DNA of 35,636 nucleotides from Minisyncoccota bacterium. GTDB taxonomy: Bacteria > Patescibacteriota > Minisyncoccia > Phycocordibacterales > UBA918. The position numbers and the translations under genes are program-made. The notes beneath the pieces were generated by a model, which searched no databases, was not told where the DNA came from, and worked only from the letters and a program-made list of their open reading frames with translations. Positions 29,910 through 35,636 of the stretch are shown here, in pieces. Position 1 is the first letter of the stretch. Each line of letters opens with the position of its first letter. The DNA is taken from the NCBI GenBank assembly GCA_022841645.1, contig JALHRC010000015.1:1-35636 (forward strand), written 5' to 3'.

Positions 29910-30001
29910 ACGAGCGTAGCGACTATTACGAATTTAGTTCCCGATGTGCTCTTTCCTAAAGCACATCGCTGGAACACGAATTTAGATGTAGTGTCGCTCG
30001 T
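29910..30001. repeat. Nested inverted repeat, about 92 bp
   Basis: Outer arms: ACGAGCG(TAG)CGAC (29910-29923) and GTCGCTCGT (29993-30001). Inside are two direct copies of ACGAATTTAG (29928-29937 and 29976-29985). These flank the stem GTTCC+CGATGTGCT (29937-29950) with AGCACATCG+CT+GGAAC (29960-29975). It could fold as one long hairpin in RNA or be a repetitive palindromic element. The rest of 29423-30314 contains no recognisable gene. Confidence 0.6.
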
Positions 30002-30208
30002 CCAGTCTCATCATATATATACTAGATCCCGCCTTCGTGTGTGCGGCAGCTTCCTGTAGTACAGGGAGCCATCATACGTTTCCGCACTCCTTGTCCCGTC
30101 CTTGGCCGTTTATGACAGACACGCAGACTTCCCTTGCAGCTGACCACGGGCTGAGCGCAAGCTTGGCACGTGGTTGGTGAATATTACGTAAGTGGCCTGA
30201 TAAACCGC

Positions 30209-30235
30209 TTGCGAATATGAATTAATTCATATTAT
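30209..30235 (+). promoter_or_regulatory. Promoter with palindromic operator for the S-layer-like gene
   Basis: TTGCGA (30209-30214) and TATTAT (30230-30235) are 15 bp apart. The perfect 20-bp palindrome AATATGAATT/AATTCATATT (30214-30233) fills the spacer and overlaps both boxes. A repressor or activator site is inferred. The spacing is short, so the -10 may be shifted. Confidence 0.45.
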
Positions 30236-30314
30236 CAGTTCTTATCAAAGTAATGCCGTGGTGGGAAACTGCCGCGGCCGCGCATTAATCCTGCGCACAC
30301 TACAACAATTACAT

Positions 30315-32288
30315 ATGACGATTATTGCAAAAAATCTTGCAGGAAAGGCAGCAGTTGCCTTTGTTGCAGCTGCGATGGTCTTCACACTCTTTGCTCCGGC
30401 TGTCCGGGCGCAGAGTATGGACCTCCAGAACATGAGCGTCGATCAGTTGCGCGATCTTATCGCACAGCTCCTCGGTGGTCAGACAGGTGGCAGTTACGGA
30501 GTAACTGGCGCTTGCCCTTACACATGGACCCGCGACCTCTCACAGGGTTCGACAGGTGCTGACGTAATGGCACTCCAGAAGTTCCTCAACGCAGATGCTG
30601 AGACTCGCGTCGCAGTATCAGGCGCTGGCTCTGTCGGCATGGAGACTCAGTACTTCGGACCTGCTACAGCAGCCGCAGTTTCTAAGTTCCAGGTTAAGTA
30701 CCGTTCAGAAGTTCTCGTAGGCCTTGTTAACCCAACCGGTTACTTTGGTCCTGCTTCACGCGCTAAGGCTAACGCTCTTTGCGTAGGTGCTCCAACCACT
30801 CCAACCACTCCAGATGTAGATGAGCCAGGTGAAGAGCCAGGTGAGGACACTGACCTCCAGGGCGAAGCTGACCTCACTAAGGTTGAAATCTCATCTGCAG
30901 ATGACGACCAGATTGAGGAAGGTGCTGAAGGTGCTCCAGTAGCTGAACTTACTGTTGAATTTGAAGACGGTGATGCTGAAATCTCACGCATCGACGTTTC
31001 AATCTCAAGTACTTCAGTAGACTCATGGGATGTACTTGAAACGGTATCTCTCTGGGTTGACGGAGAAATGGTCGCTGAACAGGATGCTGGCGACAAGGAT
31101 GATTACCTCGATGAGGATGATGGTTCAATTCGCTTCTCTGGCCTCGATATCGTAGCTATGGAAGATGAAGAACTTGACATCGTTATCGGTGTAACTCTTC
31201 AGGGCGCTATCGATTCAGAGGACCTGACCACTTTCGAGGTGTCAGTTAACTCAATCCGCTTCTTCGACGCTGATGGTGTTGCTACTACAGACGACGAAAC
31301 AGGTGACATGGATACTCCTGAAACAGTAAACTTCACCATTGAAGAGGCTGGTTACGAAGACGAAGTGATCGCTCGTTCTAACAGTACTGACCCTGATTCA
31401 GCTACCCTCAAGGTAGAAGATGATGCAAAGTCTGACTGGTACACAGTATTCGTCTTTGACCTCGATACTGATGACTCAATGAATGACATTGAGATCAACG
31501 AAGTTGGCGTTGCTCTTACTCTCTCACTTGGCTACAACGTACTTGTAGACGATGCAGAGCTCGTAATTGACGGCACAACTATCGATGACTTCACTGTCTC
31601 GAGTACTACTGGTACTAACCCAACTCTTACCTTCGATGTTGATGGTGATGTCACTATCGACGCTGGTGATCGTGTAGAGGCTGAGCTCAAGCTCCGCTTC
31701 AAGTCACTCTCTTCAGGTAACGAAGGAGCAACTGTACAGGCCTCAATCGACGGTACAACCGTTGATGCTGAAGGTGCTGACGATGTAACAGGAGAAGGTG
31801 CAGCAACTGGTGAACAGCACACCCTCCGAACAACTGGTATCGATGTAGAACTCGATTCAGCTGATTCTGCTGTAACTACTTCTGACGGTGCTCTTAACGA
31901 TTACGCAACCTACACTATCGTGTTGGACGTAACCGCTTTCGACCAGGAAGTATTCATCCCAATCTCTTCAGCTTCTACTTCATGGTCACTCGTTGACGGT
32001 AGTGGTAACACACTTACTGTTCCAACTGGTTCAACTACTGTAGTAATCAGCTCGACAGCAGATGAAGGTGGTGCTGGTGACGCATTCTACGAGATCAACG
32101 AAGGCCAGACTGAGACTGTTACTATCAAGGTAACTTACACTCCGTCTATCGCTAACCGTACAGCTCGTTTGGTGCTTAACTCACTCCGGTTTGACGAAAC
32201 TGGTACTGTAACAGGTACAGACGACAAGACTTGGAACGCTCTTCCAGCTTCGACCTACCGTACTGATGTAGAGACTATCGTTAACTAA
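30315..32288 (+). CDS. Secreted acidic peptidoglycan-binding/S-layer-like protein, paralogue 2
   Basis: From ATG 30315 it is 657 aa. The signal peptide is MTIIAKNLAGKAAVAFVAAAMVFTLFAPAVRA-Q. A PG_binding_1-like domain at about residues 68-155 (LSQGSTGADVMALQKFLN...YFGPATAAAVSKFQVKYR) precedes about 480 residues of Asp/Glu-rich beta domains parallel to the protein at 22601. Codon use is strikingly uniform (Gln almost only CAG, Lys AAG, Asn AAC, Ala GCT/GCA, Thr ACT/ACA), unlike its neighbours, which suggests very high expression. The leader ends CAACAATTACAT-ATG, close to CAACAATTAT-ATG of the paralogue. It is probably the main surface-layer protein. The longer ORF from 30258 lacks a signal peptide at its start. 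Confidence 0.88.
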   Translation: MTIIAKNLAGKAAVAFVAAAMVFTLFAPAVRAQSMDLQNMSVDQLRDLIAQLLGGQTGGSYGVTGACPYTWTRDLSQGSTGADVMALQKFLNADAETRVAVSGAGSVGMETQYFGPATAAAVSKFQVKYRSEVLVGLVNPTGYFGPASRAKANALCVGAPTTPTTPDVDEPGEEPGEDTDLQGEADLTKVEISSADDDQIEEGAEGAPVAELTVEFEDGDAEISRIDVSISSTSVDSWDVLETVSLWVDGEMVAEQDAGDKDDYLDEDDGSIRFSGLDIVAMEDEELDIVIGVTLQGAIDSEDLTTFEVSVNSIRFFDADGVATTDDETGDMDTPETVNFTIEEAGYEDEVIARSNSTDPDSATLKVEDDAKSDWYTVFVFDLDTDDSMNDIEINEVGVALTLSLGYNVLVDDAELVIDGTTIDDFTVSSTTGTNPTLTFDVDGDVTIDAGDRVEAELKLRFKSLSSGNEGATVQASIDGTTVDAEGADDVTGEGAATGEQHTLRTTGIDVELDSADSAVTTSDGALNDYATYTIVLDVTAFDQEVFIPISSASTSWSLVDGSGNTLTVPTGSTTVVISSTADEGGAGDAFYEINEGQTETVTIKVTYTPSIANRTARLVLNSLRFDETGTVTGTDDKTWNALPASTYRTDVETIVN

Positions 32289-32337
32289 CGTTGACTTCAG
32301 TTTTTACTAAGGCGTAATGTCTAAGTAAAGAAGAAAG

Positions 32338-32363
32338 AAAAACCCCGCTTCGGCGGGGTTTTT
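32338..32363 (+). terminator. Terminator of the S-layer-like gene
   Basis: AAAAACCCCGC-TTCG-GCGGGGTTTTT is a textbook stem with a UUCG tetraloop and T-tract, 50 nt after the stop. Confidence 0.93.
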
Positions 32364-32385
32364 CTGTTGCTTTAGGGTAGCTCTT

Positions 32386-32433
32386 GAATTAACTCTTGAA
32401 TTAACTCCTGAATTAACTCCTGAATTAGCTCTA
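32386..32433. repeat. Four 12-bp tandem repeats
   Basis: GAATTAACTCTT, GAATTAACTCCT, GAATTAACTCCT, GAATTAGCTCTA lie in a row, downstream of the terminator. Read on the minus strand they give a short ELIQ repeat, but no credible gene contains them. Confidence 0.9.
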
Positions 32434-32498
32434 GGGTTAATTCACGAGTTCTGTTTATCCCAAAACCCGAAGACCGACCTCGGGAACGGGAACTCCAA

Positions 32499-32525
32499 TC
32501 TTTCACAGGTCTTTCCTGTGAAAGA
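32499..32525. repeat. Perfect hairpin near the transposase 3' end
   Basis: TCTTTCACAGG and CCTGTGAAAGA pair around TCTTT. It lies between the tandem repeats and the transposase-associated palindromes and may belong to the mobile unit. Confidence 0.75.
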
Positions 32526-32548
32526 CCCAGAAACAGTAAACAGTCCCT

Positions 32549-32589
32549 TATCAAGGTGTCACCTCCAATATCAAGGTGTCACCTTGATA
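32549..32589. repeat. REP-like palindromes at the 3' end of the transposase gene
   Basis: A partial copy TATCAAGGTGTCACCT (32549-32564) is followed by a complete 21-bp palindrome, TATCAAGGTG-T-CACCTTGATA (32569-32589). The same palindrome with a central A lies at 33298-33318 on the other side of the gene. The transposase stop codon (32579-32581) falls inside it. Confidence 0.88.
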
Positions 32590-33247
32590 AGAAGAAATCA
32601 GCTGCATCGGCAAGCAGGGCTTCGATCGAAGTGGTGTGCTGGTAGTTTCGAAAAAACGACATAGCGCTGGGTGAAATGATACCGGCCTCCTTAGAGTTGT
32701 CTCCAGTATAGGTAGCCATGCTTGAATAACGATACGAGTGCAAGTACTTTTTGAGCGCTACGACTTCCGTATGCGCTGGCGGAGTTTCCTTCCAAGTCTT
32801 ATCAAAAAGATCGAGCGGGTTGAGGTGAACATGTGCGAGGGCCCGCTTCGCGTAGCTGTCATCGTAGAGATGGCGCGACCTGAATGGTTTTACAAAAAGA
32901 TTACCAATACGCTCATGTTTTTTGTTAAAGTACATCGTGTATCCTGTGCCTAGTTTGCGCATAAATGAGGTGATGCCGGACGGGATTGCTTCTTTTATGA
33001 CAAGGTGAAAGTGGTTTGGCATAAGACAATAGGCACCAATATGTACGAGTGGTTCTTCTCGCTTAAGAAGAAAAATATCAACGTCAGTTTTAAGATTGCT
33101 CCGGTGGACCGACTGCTTGTTGTTACAAAGGTATAGCAGCTCTAAGAAACGCTCATAATCAGCCGGAGAGAAAAACGTTTGACGCTTATCTACTCCGCGA
33201 GTGTAGCAGTGGTACCATTCGTCGGGTGCGAAGGGCACGCGGTTCAT
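32579..33247 (-). CDS. REP-associated tyrosine transposase (Y1/HUH, RAYT-like)
   Basis: A 222-aa single-domain Y1 transposase of the IS200/TnpA-REP superfamily. The N-terminal pattern YHCYTRGVDKRQTFF.PADYERFLELL is present. The HUH motif YCLMPNHFHLV supplies H79 and H81. Candidate catalytic tyrosines Y103/Y106 lie in LGTGYTMYFNKKHER, and the family ending GNLFVKPFRSRHL...ALAHVHLNPL follows. These enzymes nick single-stranded palindromes, and matching 21-bp palindromes lie at both ends of the gene. A TATAAT on the minus strand (33254-33259) ends 6 nt before the ATG, so the gene looks leaderless and intact. It is either a mobile unit or a domesticated RAYT. Confidence 0.92.
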   Translation of the reverse strand: MNRVPFAPDEWYHCYTRGVDKRQTFFSPADYERFLELLYLCNNKQSVHRSNLKTDVDIFLLKREEPLVHIGAYCLMPNHFHLVIKEAIPSGITSFMRKLGTGYTMYFNKKHERIGNLFVKPFRSRHLYDDSYAKRALAHVHLNPLDLFDKTWKETPPAHTEVVALKKYLHSYRYSSMATYTGDNSKEAGIISPSAMSFFRNYQHTTSIEALLADAADFFLSR

Positions 33248-33297
33248 TGCTCAATTATAGCTCGAAGCAATTGTAGTAATTGTCCATCGCCAGGGCG

Positions 33298-33318
33298 TAT
33301 CAAGGTGACACCTTGATA
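33298..33318. repeat. REP-like palindrome at the 5' end of the transposase gene
   Basis: TATCAAGGTG-A-CACCTTGATA matches the palindrome at 32569-32589 except for the central base. The pair brackets about 750 bp containing the transposase gene. Confidence 0.88.
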
Positions 33319-33356
33319 TTAGTTTACTCACCGGTGTGTGGGTGTGTATATAGTGT

Positions 33357-33384
33357 TTGCAAGCACCAAAAAAGACGCTATTGT
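33357..33384 (+). promoter_or_regulatory. Promoter of the LCAT-like gene
   Basis: TTGCAA (33357-33362), 16-bp spacer, TATTGT (33379-33384). The start would be near 33391, leaving a leader of about 8 nt before ATG 33399. Confidence 0.55.
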
Positions 33385-33398
33385 GGATAAATAACCTT

Positions 33399-35525
33399 AT
33401 GGGCACCTGGCGCTTTGTCGCGGTTCTCATCTTCCTCACTTTTGTAGGACCAGTTTCGTATGCTCAAACTGAAACCTGCGGGGCGATTATTACCCCTGCT
33501 GGCTACTACGACGAAGATAGTGAAGAACAGCGCAGTCCGATTGAAAACTGCGCAAATCCGTTTAACGGCACAGAAGGGATCGATGACTTTTTGGTTGGTG
33601 AAGACCCAGTCGCTAACGGTCAGACAATAACTGTGCCTGATACAGGCCTTGCAAACTATGGGTATTCCAATGAGAACTACTACCAGACTTCTGCACAAGT
33701 ATATCGCCACGTGGGGAGCGATTATGTCCTGGCCAATGTAAGTTTTGCTGAACCAACTGACGACGACCGGCGCACTGCCATCTCTGAGTACTTTGACGAC
33801 GACCCATCGCAAGCAGCCTTTTATACGCTTATCTATTTTTCTTCAGACCAGTTTAGTTACTTCTTTGTCGACGGGAACACGTTTGATCCGATTACCGATG
33901 CTCGGGCAGGTCGTTACGTGGTTGATGTGTTTCGAGACGTTGAAGAGTACGTAGAGCGAAATGTTCGTTCACAACGAGCGCCGTTACCTCCAGGTACCTA
34001 CACGGTGGTTCGGTCATTTGATGACTCCGGACCTGCGCCATCGGCCATCCCCTCGGTGCGGTGGTTATCCTGGCTCGTGCCAACCGCTCAGGCTGCGCAA
34101 ATTGTGCAGACGGTAACTTTTACCCTTGTTACCGAACTCCCGCCTGAGGCAGGTGCCTCCAGCGTGCTCTTTTTGCCAGGTGTAATGGGGTCGCGGTTGT
34201 TTGAGGTAACCAACGCCTGCGGAGCAGATGGGGAAGAACACGAGGTTTGGGTAGATAGCAACGAATGCTTTCAGGCACGGATGGCGATGACTAGTGCTGG
34301 TGAATCAATTAACCCTCTGTACACGTATGTCGGGCGGCGGGGACTCGTGGACGAGGCCTACACACTTAATTACTACAAATCCTTCATCAATTCACTTGAT
34401 GACTGGCAAGATGAAGGAACGATCGCTGATTACACTATTGTCCCGTACGATTGGCGTCTAAAGTTATCCGACACATTGCTATCATGGCGTGCAGCTACCA
34501 CTGATCAGCTACTATCGCGGCGAGACCTGCCGCTACGCGAGCAACATCTCTATAAAACCTTGGCCGCTTTGGCATCCACCTCGCTTTCTGGCAAGGTGAC
34601 TATGGTGGCACATTCAAACGGGGGATTGGTGGCAAAGCAGTTTTTGATCAAACTGGCTGAAGCCGATGATCCGCTGCTTGCCAAGATTGACAATCTGATT
34701 CTTGTCGCCGTACCTCAGGTGGGGACACCGGAAGCTCTAATATCTCTTCTTCACGGCACTGATCTTGGTCTCGGTTTTGTGCTCGATGAAGAAATGTCAC
34801 GTTGGCTCCTTAATAACATGCCAATGGGATATCATTTGCTCCCAAATCAGGAATATTTTGATGGTCAGGGTAGCAGTGTTTCCACCCCGGTTATAGATTT
34901 TGAGGCAGGAGCATCTACCACTGCCTGGCGTAACGAGTATGGTGACGTTATTGACCGATCTACCCTCCATCATTTTCTTGGTAGCAGCAGCGGTCGTTCT
35001 TCGACACTGGACCAAGACCTGGTTACGCCACAGTTATTAAACGACGAGCTTTTGGCCTATGCACGAGAAATTGAAGAAGAGCAAGCTGCTTGGCAGCCAC
35101 CGCAGACATTAAAAGTCTACCAAATTGCTGGGGTAGGACTATCGACACCGGCTAAAATTACGTACACTACAGTACGAGTTTGCGCGAAGTTTATTTCTGG
35201 CACTTGTATTCAGTACCTATGGGAGGTCCGGCCTCAAATACGAACGGTGATCGATGGCGACGAAACAGTAGTTACTCCGAGTGCACTTGCTTTAACTGGT
35301 AATAATGTGGAGAGGTGGTGGTTGAATCTTGCTGCCTATAATCAAAGTGTCTTTCTTAACCGGCGTCACGCAAGTATTATCGAAGTAGAAGATGTAATTA
35401 ACTTTGTTCAAGACTCTGTCTCGGGTAGTGTTCATGCACCATATGATTACCTTACTAAAGACGCCCCCAATTTGACCAATCTTAATCGTCTGAGCTTCCA
35501 ACTCCACTCCCCACTAGATTCCTAA
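33399..35525 (+). CDS. Secreted lecithin:cholesterol acyltransferase-like enzyme
   Basis: The 708-aa protein has a signal peptide (FVAVLIFLTFVGPVSYAQ). Residues about 25-250 show no recognised fold. The LCAT/alpha-beta hydrolase part runs from about 255: SSVLFLPGVMGSRLFEV, IVPYDWRLKLSDTL, then the nucleophile elbow MVAHSNGGLVAKQFL (S406) and LVAVPQVGTPEAL, all typical of LCAT-type acyltransferases and lipases. The acid and histidine are not certain (H in STLHHFLG is a candidate). It probably acts on lipids or acyl groups outside the cell. ATG 33399 is chosen because the upstream extension from 33357 would precede the signal peptide and cover the promoter. Confidence 0.83.
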   Translation: MGTWRFVAVLIFLTFVGPVSYAQTETCGAIITPAGYYDEDSEEQRSPIENCANPFNGTEGIDDFLVGEDPVANGQTITVPDTGLANYGYSNENYYQTSAQVYRHVGSDYVLANVSFAEPTDDDRRTAISEYFDDDPSQAAFYTLIYFSSDQFSYFFVDGNTFDPITDARAGRYVVDVFRDVEEYVERNVRSQRAPLPPGTYTVVRSFDDSGPAPSAIPSVRWLSWLVPTAQAAQIVQTVTFTLVTELPPEAGASSVLFLPGVMGSRLFEVTNACGADGEEHEVWVDSNECFQARMAMTSAGESINPLYTYVGRRGLVDEAYTLNYYKSFINSLDDWQDEGTIADYTIVPYDWRLKLSDTLLSWRAATTDQLLSRRDLPLREQHLYKTLAALASTSLSGKVTMVAHSNGGLVAKQFLIKLAEADDPLLAKIDNLILVAVPQVGTPEALISLLHGTDLGLGFVLDEEMSRWLLNNMPMGYHLLPNQEYFDGQGSSVSTPVIDFEAGASTTAWRNEYGDVIDRSTLHHFLGSSSGRSSTLDQDLVTPQLLNDELLAYAREIEEEQAAWQPPQTLKVYQIAGVGLSTPAKITYTTVRVCAKFISGTCIQYLWEVRPQIRTVIDGDETVVTPSALALTGNNVERWWLNLAAYNQSVFLNRRHASIIEVEDVINFVQDSVSGSVHAPYDYLTKDAPNLTNLNRLSFQLHSPLDS

Positions 35526-35572
35526 AACTTACCCCGTCTGCTCTGCAGCGGGGAGACGAGAAGCCACAAGGA

Positions 35573-35604
35573 AAGTTTGAAAACCTTGGTTTTCAATTAA
35601 ACTT
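35573..35604. repeat. Hairpin after the LCAT-like gene
   Basis: AAGTTTGAAAACC, TT, GGTTTTC, AATT, AAACTT: the stem is GAAAACC/GGTTTTC with outer AAGTTT/AAACTT. A second short stem CCCCG/CGGGG (35532-35552) precedes it. It may be the 3' end of the transcript. The window ends 32 nt later, in ACGAGCGAAGC-type sequence similar to that at 29910. Confidence 0.5.
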
Positions 35605-35636
35605 ACGAGCGAAGCTCCTGACGATACCCCGCCGTA

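Noticed and set aside
29905-29925. ACGAGCG-type motifs at 8774, 29910 and 35605 as one dispersed repeat family
   Set aside because: The shared stretch is only 7-10 nt and the surrounding sequences differ, which is not enough to claim a family from this window.
32386-32433. Tandem 12-mers considered as CRISPR or iteron origin
   Set aside because: The units are contiguous without spacers, and there is no replication initiator gene nearby.

Overview
The window reads as chromosomal DNA of a Patescibacteria (Candidate Phyla Radiation) bacterium, most likely from the Parcubacteria side. This is inferred from gene content, not from a marker-gene search. The pointers are tightly packed genes, short streamlined versions of housekeeping proteins (RecO, MetRS), peptidoglycan-binding/S-layer-like surface proteins, DUF5667- and DUF2914-type proteins, and a genetic code that keeps TGA as stop (for example at 18887 and 21921). 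No rRNA, tRNA or CRISPR array was seen.

Layout. 1-2813: a nucleotide and one-carbon block on + (thymidylate kinase, dUTPase, MazG-like pyrophosphohydrolase, serine hydroxymethyltransferase). 2831-3122: a candidate structured RNA of about 190 nt with its own promoter and terminator, followed by a perfect palindrome and a bidirectional terminator. 3150-4241: DUF2914-like membrane protein. 4298-7923: ileS, preceded by a three-hairpin leader; the enzyme carries a complete histidine-phosphatase domain inserted in its catalytic half. 7979-14405: recO, a repeat-rich gap, a surface beta-sandwich protein, glyS, metG and a small alpha/beta hydrolase. 14441-15777: a TrpR/YerC-like regulator divergent from tatD, with the same palindrome on both sides of the regulator. 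15811-17027: a Cys/His-rich mini-protein and a VanY-type carboxypeptidase. 17145-18564: the classic rpsF-ssb-rpsR set. 18719-19294: three tiny single-span membrane proteins, two of them missing from a length-filtered gene call. 19344-22436: EF-P with an unusual loop, and two ECF sigma factors, one coupled to a DUF5667 (putative anti-sigma) protein. 22601-24607 and 30315-32288: two paralogous secreted peptidoglycan-binding/S-layer-like proteins. Between them lie recA, an Ig-like membrane protein and ftsK (a minus-strand operon) and a winged-helix protein. 32579-33247: a REP-associated (Y1/HUH) transposase flanked by palindromes. 33399-35525: a secreted LCAT-like acyltransferase/lipase.

Themes. 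(1) Many genes seem to be transcribed without a 5' leader: a -10 box, often in the extended TGnTATAMT form, ends only 6-10 nt before the start codon. A minority of very small genes instead carry strong Shine-Dalgarno sequences. (2) The intergenic regions are rich in perfect palindromes with no central spacer. (3) The cell-envelope genes (S-layer-like proteins, VanY, LCAT-like enzyme, sigma/anti-sigma pair) are likely a surface programme. The two S-layer-like genes have long, structured upstream regions. The best candidate for an undescribed system is the isoleucyl-tRNA synthetase/histidine phosphatase fusion together with its duplicated-hairpin leader.
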